Shown piece after piece: positions 13,792 through 26,979 of a stretch of 64,000 nucleotides of DNA; the stretch's first letter is position 1, and each line of letters opens with the position of its first letter. The translations under genes and the position numbers were made by a program. Origin of the DNA: Amblyornis subalaris (Eukaryota; Chordata; Aves; Passeriformes; Ptilonorhynchidae). The stretch spans positions 7,563,634 through 7,627,633 of the forward strand of contig JACAXG010000018.1 in the NCBI GenBank assembly GCA_018881555.1, in the 5' to 3' direction. The notes below the pieces were generated by a model. The model was not told the origin of the DNA. It was given only the letters and a program-made list of their open reading frames with translations, and made no database searches.

Positions 13792-16110
13792 GCCTTATGC
13801 TGCCCCTAAATGTCAGTCAACCTTAAGACTAGGGAACCAGTCCCTGCTTTTCAAATGTCAGTAAGACTTCTCATAAAAAAAACATGGGTGAGATGTCTGT
13901 ATAGTTCACATGCTGTATGATCTCATTTTCAAATGTTTTTGATCTTTCCTTTCTTTCACGGTTTGGCTGTCAGAGTAAACCAATTCACAGTTCCCACCCA
14001 TCTGCAGTTCCATCATAAGAAGAGTCATGTGCCCCCTGATATCTCCATCTTTTAACACTGGCTTTTTTCCCTCTCCCCTTCTCCCCCCATTTTAAACAAT
14101 ACCCTCAAGTTAGCTTTAACACCTCAGAAAGAATGCCATAAAAATAAACAAAAGACCCAGGACCAAAATTGAACATAAAAGTTGTTGAAGATATTGTTTC
14201 TTGACAAATAGCCTCTCCAGACATCATAAATTGTCCAAAACATCTTAAAGCTTTGCTCTACATCACCCACATAGGACTGCAAAGGGAATACAGCCAAGGA
14301 ACTGCAGGCTAATTGAAAAATCATTCACTTGAGATACGGTAAGTATCATGCTCCAGTTCTATGAAAGTATACAGAAACTTGACACAAGTGGCATCGTCCA
14401 TGAACTAAGCAATTGACTAATCAGCAAACTCAAAAGGAAAATAATCTGTTTTTTCCTCCTTTGCATTGCTGAATTTGCATTTAATAATTCATCTGAGATT
14501 AACAAAAAAAAAAAACAAAAAAAAAACCACAAAAAACACCCTTCAAGATACACTATGTGGCACCGATTCCTTCCCTGCCTCCAAGGCTGTTGCCTTTCAA
14601 AAAGAAAACTACGGTATTGACTGGTAAAGCTGGTATAAGGACCCAGGAGCTACTATTTCCAAACCCCTATTATTCAAAGATCGTTATCACAGTTTTCCAT
14701 TAGCAGAAGTAAGTAAAAGCTTTGCTGTATAACTGACAATGTTATTTTGGGGGAAGGGGAAAGAAGGTTCAATATTGTACTGCAAGAGGTATCCTATCGA
14801 TCCCGACTTTTTATAAGATTTTTGTGCCTTTTTTCTTGAGGCCATTTAGCATCGACTTTGCCTATTATTAATTTTACAGTCAGTAGGAGCTTCTGGATTT
14901 TACAGNTTCAGTACAAACAGAAACACCTGTAGAAGCTGTTATTTACCTGATATTTTTAATATTCTGCATTCTGTCCCCCCAAATCCCATTTACTAGATTT
15001 AGTATATCCCTCTATAATACAAAAACATGTCAGACACTCACATTTCAAGCTCTGTCCTTCCACTGGGTTCATGATGCAGTGAGAACAGGCCATGATGCTG
15101 TGATTCCCAAAAGTCTGTTCTGTGCTCCAACAGCATTTACCTTCAGACTCTTTCATGCCTCAGTAACTGAATTTTTCACAGTTACTAGTTGCCTCATCCT
15201 TCTACTCCCTTTGAAACAGTAGGTGAGCACACATATGCTTGGGCATGTATTTCTCTGCCACGTATTGGGATAGTATAAATGTAATTGTATTCAGAGAAGT
15301 ACATCTCACTGTCCATTTTGAAATCCCTAGAAAAATAACATCAGGGATACTGCCATTATCTTCAGAAGATCCTTCCATTATCTCTTTTGGATGATCACAG
15401 CGTAGGTCATCCTCTCAGCACAGCAACAAGCTGCTAACATGACAAGACAAAATATCCCATTTTTGAAGGTTCAGAATCAACTGTTGACAAGGTAATTCCA
15501 GTTAAAGCTCTGTATGCTTTGTGTCTTGCACTTTAAAATATATATAAAAATGTACAGCAAAAGTCTATTAAATAGCCAGGGAAAAAATATACTTGGACAG
15601 CTTCCAGAGAAAGAATAGTCAATACAGACACAGCTCAAGCAAACAAACAAAAGAAGCCTCAAGAGAAATATTCTATTAAAAGTACCAATTTACATCATGG
15701 AACATCATACCACTTTTTTCTCATTGTACAGTTTTTATGTATAGTGTGAGTCAGGAAAGGAGACAGATGAAAAAGGAAGCAGAGGGAAGAACTGAATGGA
15801 TGAGGGAAATGTAACACATGATCCAGGCAAGAGAGAAAAACCAGCCAGCTGATGGCCACAAGCAGACCACAGGAACCTGGGAAGAGGCTTGACTGCAGCT
15901 TGAAATCAACTTTTCCCAGGTATGTGAATAAAAGCCACTGAACTTTCCATAGTATAAAGCAACAAGGATAGTCCCACAGCTCCTGTAAGAAAATCCTTAT
16001 GCAGATCAGATGTATTTATTGTTTATTTAGGCAATCCAAAGTTTGCTCATTAGAAATGTTTCTAGAGATTCAGCAGTTGCCAGCTCTGTAATCATCCGGG
16101 GTGCTTGAAA
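13792..16110. other. Non-coding DNA with an A-rich low-complexity tract
   Basis: AT-rich unique DNA. The one clear simple feature is the A-run/AAC-type tract at 14503-14540, described separately. Short frames on the - strand (14124-14324, 14359-14553, 14956-15156) show no family resemblance. No gene, RNA or clear transposon seen. Confidence 0.5.
14503..14540. repeat. A-rich low-complexity tract
   Basis: Two runs of about ten or more adenines separated by single C residues, followed by an ACC/CAC-rich stretch. It could be the tail of an old retroposed copy on the + strand, but upstream sequence shows no polyadenylation signal at the expected spacing and no recognisable body. I call it simple low-complexity DNA. 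Confidence 0.75.
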
Positions 16111-16537
16111 CAGTGCTTTCCAAGCTGTGGTCCACAGATTCTTCTGAATCTCCATTTCTAAGGACTTTAGGAATGATTACTACCACAGCTGAGACTACTA
16201 GTTGTGGTCTTAATGTTTCTATGCAGAGGTTAATATGTCCAGTAGAAATATTTCACTGGTCTTCATATCAAGGATGACTGAAGACTATCAAGATCTAGAA
16301 TTCACAAATCTGTTTACTCGTTCATTTTGATTTGCAAAAGACTGTCCAAATGTAGCACCTGAGATTATATTCTCAGTTCTCTGGAATATCATTTGCTCAA
16401 TAATTTCTTGCATTTCTTTCTTCATGAGGTATATTTTCTCCCCTTCTCCAAGCCATGACCCTGCAACTGTGCCTGTAAACTTGGTGCTCCTGGACTCCAA
16501 AGAATTTCCCACGTATCACAAAGGTTTCACAGCACTG
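16111..16537. mobile_element. Possible non-autonomous hAT-like DNA transposon remnant
   Basis: The left edge starts CAGTGCTTTCCAAGCTGTGG and continues with a GTCCAC motif, resembling the CAGTG-type ends of hAT/Charlie elements. About 427 bp later the sequence ends in CAGCACTG, the inverse of the outermost bases. The 8-bp flanks (GCTTGAAA and GCTCTGAC) match only partly, so a target-site duplication is not demonstrated. A 74-codon - strand frame inside has a charged, helical look but no identified transposase motif. This is a hypothesis resting on terminal similarity. Confidence 0.22.
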
Positions 16538-17560
16538 GCTCTGACATCCCGGGATTCGTTTGCTGTGCCAGACACCAGATGAAGTGTTGGGTTAATAAAA
16601 TAATATTTATTATTGTAAGCGTTGAATGTTGAAAGAATAGCAGCTGGGGTACATTTGGGCTTCTGAAAAAGCTGCAACAGATGTCTAAAACTGGACCTCC
16701 AAAAATACAGGCCATTTTTTAAATAACGATGTCTAGCTTTCTGTGCACTGCTTTGCATGAGCTAATAATACATCAGCTTCTGTAACCCATTTTGAAATTT
16801 ATGGATGGAAAAAGAGACACAGGCCAAATTTTAAACTGTGTATTTCATGATGAGCAATCATCATTATCTTACACAGGAGAAACCCTGAGAAACAAAACAA
16901 AGGGAAAAGATGCTCCGACCTCCAAGCCCTGTTCTAGCTTACCCATGTCTTACTGCATCAAAGCCCTCAGGATGCACCTTCCCAGCAGGAGACACCCGAC
17001 TCGCAGGGAGCAACAGAAGAATCCATCCCTGCTGTCTCCAGGCTGACCAGCTTTCATACTCAGCCACTGAGACAAACAGACTCTGTATTTGTCCTTTTTT
17101 TTCTTCTGATGTCATTAAAAAAGAAGAAAAATCAATACAATTAAATACAAAAATACAGAGAAGGAAATTACAAAATATAATGCTAAATATTTAAGTAGAC
17201 AGAGCTGACCACGAGGATCTTTATGGTTTTATTACTCCCAGTTGAGAATGTAAATGGATCGGTTACTTGCACAAGACAAGTAACAAAATTGTCTTAACTT
17301 GGCAATGCAAACTGGTAACTACAAATAAAACAACAGCAATAACTGAATCATATCCTAATTCATCCTGATGCTTCCTTCTGATTCACAGTTTTTAAGCTGC
17401 AGCAGTTTCTAACCTGAATATTCAAACNGAAATAATACACCAAAATTGTGGTGTATTAAGAAACCGTTTTGCTTGGGCAATCACTCACTCCAGGTGACCT
17501 AAAGGAGTTAAAAACATGTGTGTCCCCAGCCTTCCCAGGCAAGTACTGTAATGGGCTACA
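16538..17560. other. Non-coding DNA
   Basis: Unique AT-rich DNA. Frames of 60-94 codons at 16.5-17.2 kb overlap on both strands and in two + frames, which argues against any of them being real. A short perfect inverted repeat at 17433-17458 is listed separately. Confidence 0.5.
17433..17458. repeat. Short perfect inverted repeat (9-bp stem, 8-nt loop)
   Basis: TAATACACC and GGTGTATTA face each other across an 8-base AT-rich spacer, giving a perfect 9-bp stem. It is too short and has too small a loop for a microRNA precursor. A palindromic protein-binding site or chance are the realistic readings. Confidence 0.6.
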
Positions 17561-17830
17561 TGGAGCATAATGCAAGGACAGAGCAACACTGCCAAATATT
17601 TGTTATGCCTAATATTTATGTACATTTATCTAATCTCCAATATAATACAGGCTGACAGTATAAACAGGCCAGCTGAAGCTAATCTGTGCATGTTCTTAGT
17701 GTATGTAAATAGTCTTTTTCTTAGTTTGTTTCCTTAAAGTATAGAGCCTGCAATTATCTCGCACAGCAACAAAGGCAATGATATGTTACTTAATACTTTT
17801 AGTAATAATAAATTCAGTCCTGGTGACAAG
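17561..17830. other. AT-rich stretch with forkhead-type motifs
   Basis: Complex AT-rich DNA with TGTAAATA at 17704-17711 and TTTGTTT at 17725-17731. Both match the forkhead core, and they lie within 30 bp of each other. Several TAAT cores lie around them. This looks like an enhancer or conserved non-coding element, but conservation could not be tested here. Confidence 0.25.
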
Positions 17831-20129
17831 GGAGTTTAAACCTGCCAGGCTATAAGCTGCAGAGTAAGATTTTCCAATAGACCCCAACAGAAATCTTTTG
17901 TCCTACAGGCTCACCCATTTTAAACCTCTACCCTCTACTTGTTCTGTCCTGGCCCCCCTCAAACACAGAATTCCTACCGCAATCATTCATTAAATCACTT
18001 TCTAAAGACTGTTCTTCAGGTACGAAATGAGGTAAATTTATTCCACTATCAGAAAAACTAAACGTGAAAACTGGGACTTGAGGAGAGAAAAAATCAAACC
18101 AAAATAAAACCCCAAAAACTAAACCAAGAACCTACAAGGCACGTCTCTGCATGTCATTAACATTAAACTTCAAATAAACATCTGTGAAACTGTTGATACA
18201 GTCGATTGCACATCATCATCTTCATGCCATGGTTAAATCATTGTATTTTGAGAGTACAACAGATATCTAACTAGAATGGAAGATTTTCAGATTAAACAGC
18301 CTTTTCCTTCCACTCCTCTTCTTATAATTTTTCATGTTTTGACAAGAATAAAATGTCACCCAGATTTTCCTGGGACCTTTTTTTGCCTAATCTTCTCTGT
18401 TTAACTTAATTTGACGTGCCTGTAATACCTATTTAAAACTGTCTCTCCCTAATACCTCAGCTTTTAACAGATGGATATTTTCTCCTGCACATAGTTACAG
18501 GCAAAGCAGATAAGAAAAATACAGTGCAGATGGTACAGGGTGAAGTAGTGGTTGAAGCAGTGGTTCAGCAAAAACAGAGATCAAAACTAGCTAGTCACAA
18601 AAATGCTTTAAAAATAAAAAAGGAAGAAAGCAAGGAAGACCTGGGATTAGGATGCTTCAGATGACATAGAGAGCTTATATGGCTTATTTGCTATTTTAGG
18701 TATGCCTATATGCTGAAGGACAACCTGGGTGCTTGGCAATCAGGTCTGAGCTTCACAGCACAGCTCTAGCATGAGCTCTCCAGCTGCAAGCTCACAGCTA
18801 TTATCACGTACCTTGATGCTCCAAACTTCTGCTCATTGCTATATGGAAACACACCTCATTGATTTTTGTGCTAAGACACAGCAAGACTCCTTCCCCAGAT
18901 GACTGTGTCAACCATGAAACAACCTGCGTGTCCCCCAGAAAAATGGCAGCAATAGATCTGGGGGTTTGTTGGTCCTCAAGGGCTGTGGCTGGCCCCTGCA
19001 TGGCAAAGCAGGAAGCTTCTGCTCAGAAGCCAACCCTCATCTGGACATTTATCCCATGTTTGCACCTGGGCAGAACTTTTCTTGTGAGGGTGGAAAGACA
19101 ATAGGTTTAAAAGCAGAATAAGAGTGAGGATTAACAGAGCAGGGTATTAATAAACCAGAGTAAAGAACCAAGGGCTGTGTAATATTTGCATATAACTAAC
19201 CTAACATAACTAACTTGGCCTACAAGGGTAAGCCCTTACTGGTTCAGTTGCAGTACTGTGGAAACGTTGTGGTATGAGCAACACCTGTTAACAAGTGTTA
19301 GCCTCCTGAAGGCTTCTCATCTGTGGTCTGTCCTTTTAAATATTCATGGCCTGCTTGCTCCAAACACACATGCTAGTCCAAATAACATTCATGTGATTGA
19401 TGTAATCTCCAAAATTAAAAGGCATCCATTCATTGTGGCATGTGCTATATCTAACTTTTACCCAGGATGTGTCTATTTGCTTTCACATGAATTTCAGCAG
19501 GAGATAAAACTGAAAGCAATAAACAGCTAGAGATGGAGCCCTGAAGAGCCCAGGACTGGCAATGCAATGTCCTGCCAGGATACTGACCTTTTATTTTTCT
19601 AATGAAAATACAATAAAACGGCACTAAAAAAACGTGAAATAGTAATTTTTAAAGCATTTAATATCTCCAAGCTCAATCACTAGCTGTACCACCCAGTGTT
19701 TTGAAAATTCTCTGGTAATCATCCCCAGTGCCATTTCAACACTTCCCACATGGTCTCACAGCTTTCTGGCTTCCTGTGGGAATGGCAATCCTAGGTCTCA
19801 CAACAAAATGTACCCAGGCAACCTATGCAGCACTAATCACATGTCTCTCTCTGTGCTTGTGAACAATGTCCCTGCTGCAAGGGGGAAAGTTCAGTCTCAT
19901 TCCTGTTTCATGCTAAACATCCCTTCTGAGGTTTCTGCTTAAGGCTGCTTTGTTGGTGCTATGGGTACAGGAGGAAATAGACTTAAGACCACAACTTCAT
20001 TTTATCCAAACTCCTATAAAGCCATCGGATCATGGTAACTGATTCAGCTTTAATTCAGTCAAGGAACCCCACNCTGAAAGTTCCTACAGCCCATTGCTGC
20101 TCTCTGTACCAACCCCAGCACTAGCTTTC
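17831..20129. other. Non-coding DNA
   Basis: Unique intergenic-type DNA. Overlapping + and - frames at 18.80-19.10 kb and a + frame at 19.26-19.53 kb lack any recognisable domain. Nothing else supported. Confidence 0.5.
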
Positions 20130-20900
20130 GAGACCTGTATTTCTTGCACAGTGTCATTTGAATTTAGTTCTTTGTAAATCATCTGCTTTGTGCTTACATA
20201 ATCACAATAGCAGCACTATCATTATCAAGCTGAATTTCATGTGGTACACAGAGAATTTTATAGGTGTCTTAATAAACACTATATTGGTTGGAAATTCTAT
20301 AAAATAAACCATTTTTCAAGTTAAATACCCCTTTCTTATGTGCCAGGCTTCTAAGAGAGGCAAGCACACAGAAGCCTCACTACAGATCTGATTGCTGTGA
20401 AGGGTCCCTCACTACTGACTGGAAAGGCAATTGAGAATTAATTAAAGCTGCAGAGGAAACACAAACGTCCAGAGCTGTGCCACGGAGGAGCTCTGGGCCA
20501 CTCTTTGTCCCTCCTAGGACCAGCACCTTTCCATGTGGTGTCCNTCTCTCTCTGTTCCTGGCCAGTTTCCAGCATGGGGTGAGCAGTTTGTCACCTCACT
20601 AAGAATTTCAGCAGCAAAGCCAACTGCAAAGGGTCAATCCTGATGGAAATGCTGAGGCCATACTGCCTCCAAATCACACTGGCTAAATTAAGTTTGAATA
20701 TTTATTCTAATACAAAGATGAAGCAGCAAAGAATGTGATACCTTTCTGTTGTGAAGCTTTCCAGGCATCCTTCATCATTAACTTCTGACAGCATTTAAAT
20801 GTCCTTTCTTCTCCTGCTAAGTAACATTATATATAAAGTTCATTCGATACTTAGAGATTTATAGGTTCATGCATAATGACATTTTTTCCAAAGTTTTACA
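20130..20900. other. AT-rich stretch resembling conserved non-coding DNA
   Basis: Two AT-rich, non-repetitive blocks (about 20.13-20.33 and 20.66-20.90 kb) with TAAT/ATTA cores and very low CpG flank a GC-richer middle that contains a CT microsatellite fragment next to an ambiguous base near 20544. The blocks have enhancer-like texture only. Confidence 0.2.
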
Positions 20901-22164
20901 AAGCCCTTAATTCTCTGTAGTCTTAACCAGGCCCTTCCTAATACAGCAGATTCCACCCGACTGCCTAACCCATTCTTTACGTTCTAGTCCAAAACTAACA
21001 AGACAAATGGAAAACAGAAGAAAGGACAGTGAAAAAGAGCCCTTCTGGACAACACTGGGGGCACTTCCTCCTGTAGTAAAGCAGAAGAAAGTAAGACAAG
21101 GCAAGCAGCTTTTATTCACTCTTGCAGAGCAATCCTGGCCCACAAGCAGACTGCAATTTGGCACTGGAAGAGTTGTCTTCTGCTGAACAATTATTGGAGA
21201 CAGAGTAGCCACATATGATATTTCCCAAAAGACACATAAACACAACTGGAGCCAAAAAACCCAAATAATCCAGGTTCCATTTCTCCTCCTGAGATACTAA
21301 TAGTTCATATTTAATAGAAAGTGAGATTAAAAATCAAGAGAGAGGTATCCACATCAAGCAGGAAGTGAATCAGACCTTCAGATTATGACATTAAACACAA
21401 AACCCCAGGAAAATGCTGTAAGAAAACAGTGTAATAGAGGAGGTAAATATAGCATGTTGGGCTTGCATTGAAAGGAAGGCTTGTAAAACAAAACCAGCAT
21501 TGCACAAAGATCTGATTAGCTCCCCAGCTTCTATTCTTAGACAATCAAGGCACAGATACAGCCAAGCCAATGTGTTTCCCTCTCTCACAGTCTGAAAACA
21601 CTGTCTTTCAAATATTCAACTTTGATATCATCATTCACTAAGGTGACTTTTTATGAATGATTAAAAAAAAAGCAGATCGTACACAAGTGGATAATTTGCG
21701 TATGCTAATGTACTGAATTTAGAGGTGCTGAGGGAAACTTCAAAGGGTCTATGCACTGGTCAGGGTAAACACCTGAGCTACAGCTGCTTTGGCATCCTTA
21801 TTAAGAGTCACAATGTTTCTTCTTGTCAGGAGTTAATGCAGTTCACTGGCACGAAGTGCTTCATGCTGGATGAAGCCTCAGCCCACCAGGAGCGCCAATG
21901 CCATGGGCTCACCACAGCACACCAGCGCATGCACCAAGCCTACTGCTGCCAACAGTGGGAGGGAGAGACAGCCTGCACAGGCTCCCCGCTAAATCCCTCC
22001 TTCAGCTTTTCATCATGTGGCATGCAGAGAGCAGAATTCTTTTTTTGTTTTAAATTAGGGGTTTTAAACTAGGTAGATCTGGTTCCTGCGAGTTCTGGTA
22101 TGTGGCACTGCAAAGCCTCTGCCACCGAGACTCACCAGCACCCACCACTGAGACCACCTGCCCC
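20901..22164. other. Non-coding DNA
   Basis: Unique sequence. The 112-codon - strand frame (20907-21245) and 115-codon + strand frame (21725-22072) have no recognisable domain or splice context. Nothing else supported. Confidence 0.5.
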
Positions 22165-22220
22165 TGCTGTCNCACCCCTGCTGTCCCACCCCTGCTGTCC
22201 CGCCCCTGCTGCCCCACCCT
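22165..22220. repeat. 14-bp minisatellite, four units
   Basis: Four tandem copies of a C-rich 14-mer (TGCTGTCCCACCCC) with single-base variants: an ambiguous base in unit 1, A-to-G in unit 3, and two changes in unit 4. The short array has low internal divergence, which suggests recent slippage or unequal exchange. On the - strand it is G-rich. Confidence 0.9.
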
Positions 22221-24160
22221 GGGGTCACTGTCCTCCACTGCAGCCAAGGGAAAACTGAGTTTAATGGAGATTGACCTTCCCAGTACTGTCAGTGAGGAGT
22301 CTGCCCACCTCTTACACACAGCAAGTGAAATAGGCGAGTCCNGTCACTTTTTGTTAACCCTCCCAGTACTCTATCTCCTTTCCAAAAAGCTGGTGCAGGA
22401 TACAGGGTCACATCTGGATATATTGACTAGACATTTTGCTGCCGTTGCATGTGAGCAGCTCACCAGAAAACCATAGCCTTTCTCTGATATCAAATCCTGG
22501 TATTACTAATGGAAAGTTTCCTGTGAATATTGTTAAAAGTAGAGTCTTGCCTTAACAAAAGAGAAAGTAATTCCCAGACATGTAGAATTATTCCATATCT
22601 TCAACAAGAAATGAGCAGTTAACTGTTCATTTTCCTGCTTTGTTTCCTACTTTACTATTTTCTTTACTACCTTTTTTTTGTTATGAGAGGGGAAGAGAAG
22701 GCAAATCCCAAAGAACACAAGCTGAAATACTTTCTTTGGGGTTCACAATTCAAGGGACTTGACCCCTTAATATTTTCACAAAGTAGAAATTTTGTTATGA
22801 GGCATTAAAAATTTATTTATTGGAACTATTGATTTTCAGGCATCTGCAGACTCAGAATATGACCTGTGGTTTTCAACCTATGTAGTCATGATTCAGGGAT
22901 TACCAATGGAAGAGGTTGTTAAACCATTGAGCCTCAAGTACAATTAACAATAAATGACCAAAATCTAACTGAAAAAATTCTCTATATTCTCTTCGTGCAA
23001 GTATTACAACTTCAGTTCACCATAGCCAAGGTTTCTGGTGGGTTCTTTTATTCCATGGTCCCTCAGTAAAATTCAATCCTCACTCTACTGCATACCAGGC
23101 AAAATCTGTTTGCTGATCTTCAGGGTATTATGCAAAGCGTTTGGAGAGAATGACAGGAGAGAGAGACTGAATTTTGAGGCATTTGTTTGATCTATTGCTT
23201 TGATGATTTAGGCTGATTTGTATGATGGGTTTGGGTTGTGTGTGCTATGGTTTGCATTTTATGCAGTACTTTTCTACGGCTGGATTCTCAGTGATGTTCA
23301 GTGTCCTGCATCTCTTAGTATGACACACAGATTTCAAATGAATGAAAAATTCCAACATTTAGCACCTGCTCTCTGGCAACTCCTACCAGAATTTAAATAA
23401 GAACTGTGCTGGCTGCATTTGCGGGCACTGACCACTTCAAAATCTGGTCTTAAGAGCTTGGGTTTATGTGAATTTAAGCATCCAACCAACATTCTGAATC
23501 CCATTTGGGGAATCCAAAAGAAGATAGAGTAGTTTTCCATATGTGCCTGCTATGTGGTCGCAGGAATCGCTCTCCTATGAATAGAGAACGAAAAGTCTTG
23601 GCCTATTTTAAACAGCTGATAAATAAAGAAGGACCATAAAAAAATAGAAATGCTTTCAAGATTGATTCTCTGACTCTTGTGAAGAACTCTTGCTTCATAT
23701 TTTTCACATTTATTTTTATAGCTTTTTCTTCTTTTCTTCTTTGCATTCTGTTCCTTAATAATAAGTCAGAATCAAAATGTTCTCTTGGTCACAAGCTATT
23801 ATTAGCATAAATTTTACAAATCTAAACAGATAGGATGGAGGAGTCTCCTGTTCAGAGAACTGATTTAGTGCTGGCTCAGTGAGAAGGAGCATCTCCATTC
23901 AAAGAGCTGCACTTCTAAGTCAATGCCAGGCTTCATTACTAAATTCCATGTTTAGCTTAAGAGGTTCCCACACAGTCATATCCCAGCAGAAGCACATCCC
24001 TCATGCTGCTAAAAGCAGCAAAATAAGAGAAGAATCTGCTAATCACCTGAAAACAAGAGGCATCAATCTATGCAACTTAGTCTACAAGGTTTTTGCAAAA
24101 GAAAGCAGTCACCAGAGTAAACATCTGTGATCAAACACTAATTTAGCACCAACAGAAAAT
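22221..24160. other. Non-coding DNA
   Basis: AT-rich unique DNA with T-rich low-complexity around 22670-22680 and 23700-23745. The short frames have no recognisable family. No RNA gene or transposon recognised. Confidence 0.5.
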
Positions 24161-24440
24161 TGACTTCAAATCATCTCTTTGTCACTGTAATTGATTAAAA
24201 GTCAAATGAAAATTGATAACATGATTTTCTATTTGTGAATGTGTATGTGGCACAAACTCTCAAGAGCTCTATTGGCTTCATATATTGACTTTTTTCCAAA
24301 TAAAGCCTCTTTAGAGTACATTAGTCAGGCCACTAATAAACTTAAAACGCAGACTAATTACAACAACACAAGGCATTAAAACGCTCTTGAGACTGTTGAA
24401 CTTTGGTGCAAAAACTAAATTCTAAAGAGAACTTTGAACC
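24161..24440. other. AT-rich stretch resembling conserved non-coding DNA
   Basis: Complex AT-rich block with several TAAT/ATTA cores (for example GTAATTGATTAAAAG near 24187 and AGACTAATTAC near 24352). It is the kind of sequence often conserved across amniotes near developmental genes. Inference only. Confidence 0.2.
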
Positions 24441-26979
24441 CCAGTAAAGCAAAAAAATGCACGAACTATTCCATTATGACTGGGGGTTTTGATAGTGAAG
24501 GAAGCTGATTGCTTCTCTCTTATTTTACTTTTCACATAAAACTTTCCCAACATGTTATTAATTCTTCTCCAGTCTCAGTGCCACATACTATTGTTCTTCG
24601 CTAGTCTAAAGCTTTTTTTTTTGCGTAGGTTACAGATGTATGTATCCTTTTTTCTTTAACAGATTATTTTCTGCATCACAGAGCAAATGCCACTTTGTAT
24701 CGACCCTTGAAGAGAATGTAGCCAACAGAGAACTAAAATGTTATTTCATCTACTCTATGGACAATGATTTTTTTAATATCACATGTAAATCCAACAAAAA
24801 AAAAAAGGTCTGCCCCAGAATATGCATTTGCTTTCTTACTGCATATTCCAAACTGGACTGAAACTAGGAGCAGAAATGTCTTGCAAAGAGCATGAATTGC
24901 ACTAATTCAAATTTGCACTTTCTTCTCTATTGATGGGAATATGCAGAGGTATGAGAAATGAAGACAAAAGCATATTAGAGGTGTTTCATTTATAAAGTAA
25001 AGAAAGCAAATTTCATCCCTAATTAAACCATAACGAAAGAAAACAAAAAAATATTAGTAAATAAACTCTTTAAAAGAAACATTTTCAAGACTTTCCAAAT
25101 GCTTCATTTTACAGTCAAGATCTGTTACACCACCACAGTTATGCCACTGGCCAAGGATCTACATGTAGGTCAAACAGAAACCTATGGCAGAAGAGGAGAG
25201 AGGACAGCAGGAGAACTAAAATCTCCAACTGCAGATTTGAATTTTGGCTGCTAGCACTGATCAGAAGAGAAAAGGGGAATCCACAGATGAAAGGGATCCC
25301 ATACCAGATGGCAGCAGTAAAGCAGTAAATAGCTAGGAGAGAGCTGAAACAGAAGAAGGAGGCTTTCATAGCTTTTTGAGGTGGACTGGCCAAACTTAGA
25401 ACAAACAGAGGTGTGAAGAGAGAGCTAATGTGGTGCTGCTGAGTGCAATGATCAGCTACAGTCTGTGAATGGTGCTGTCATTGCAGCAAGACCTATTTTT
25501 ACTTTAATCCTAAAAAGACAGAAATAGATATGGCCATTTGATACCAGAAAGAAAAAAAAGCAACAATCCACAGCTCATCATTAATGTTGTTGGGTTTTGC
25601 ACCGTTAAGGTTCCAGCAAAGGCACTGATGGAGATTGAGTCGGAAATGAGTTCCAGCGCATTATCACTTAAAACTCTCCTTTACTATGATGCCTACCAAA
25701 AAACTGGCAAGAGTTAAGCTGCTGGTGAACTAACATCCATCATGCTTCCCAACATGCTTATTGTTTCCCCACATTTACAGCTTCGTCATACTTCCACCAG
25801 AACCTCTTCACTTCTTGTCTCCTGTGGCTACAGGGGCAAAGGCTGCCCACAGAGTCTATGCCCATGCAGGAAAGACCATAAAGGCATTCAGTCCCTGGGG
25901 TGCCTTGGTAGCCCAACTCTCCAACATGAACTCAAAGCGAACCTCGAAGCGACTGAACGGGTGGGCAGATCTCCTCCAGTCCTGTCCAGCGCTGAACCCC
26001 ACAAAGACCCACCCCGGCTGCTGCAGTGACTCTTTGATCACTATGCCACAGCACTTTCAAAGCTTGCAGAACTTCACATTTCAGGAGCGGCTCTATGAGA
26101 ACCAGATGCAGGTTTTATTGAAGTATCCACATATATTTAAAAAGCACAAGCTGCGGGATAGATAGCTGAATTCAACACTCATTTGGGCTGGGTAGTTATT
26201 TTCACCAAAGACATGCTGTCCCTAAACCGCAACGTGCCACCAGAACCTGCAGAAGGTCATGAAGGCTGAACAAACTGTTGTGAGTAGGACAGAGGTTTTG
26301 CATCCCATATAGGTAAGGCTTAAGGGCAACCAAAATGTAAATAAATTTTAGCGTCTTAAAGGTTGGAACATCTATGGCTGTAAGTGGCTATGGCTCCCAA
26401 GCAGGGCCAGGAGGAATTTGAGTTTACAGTATGTCCTGGACACTTCGTTCCTCACCTCTGCAACCAGCTGCCCTACCCTCTGCTCCCAATACCTGCACAG
26501 GCAAGTAAGCACATTAGCTGATCATTTCAGAGGTGACACAGATTTTGCACAAGCAAATGTTATCACCTGTCTATTCAAGTAGTGCAACCCACACAGACTG
26601 TAATGCCTGTGTCCGCTTTTACATTTGTGCCATCGTTTACCGTGGCTCTCGACAATTATTATTCAGCATTTCAAGTGCCATCTGTGCTGCTGGATAAGTA
26701 AATGCCTTCAAGTATATTGAAAACAGATTTTCTGAAGTTTTACCTTGTACTGGGCACAGTCATAATCAGAAAGATGTTCTCTATGGATGCTGACATGTAT
26801 TTAGCTGTTTTTCCATAGGGGTTGGTGTATTTAAATTTGAAATATGTATATCTAAGTTACCAAACAGAAAACAGGCACAGATAATGAAGGAAAATCACTG
26901 CACCACAAAAAGAACTTGCTCTCTGTAGATCAAATTCAAATCCACACACAAGGGAAACATTGACTTGCACAAGGAGTAA
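24441..26979. other. Non-coding DNA with a GC-richer stretch at 25.8-26.1 kb
   Basis: Mostly AT-rich unique DNA. Two overlapping + frames (25742-26029 and 25761-26165) cross the GC-richer part. The second ends in a basic stretch, but neither resembles a known family and the two cannot both be real. A 19-base block at 25883-25901 resembles 7167-7185. Confidence 0.45.

Noticed and set aside
25761..26165. 134-codon + frame with a basic C-terminus
   Set aside because: Looked briefly like a terminal exon, but it shares its region with a second open frame, shows no recognisable family and has no supported acceptor site.
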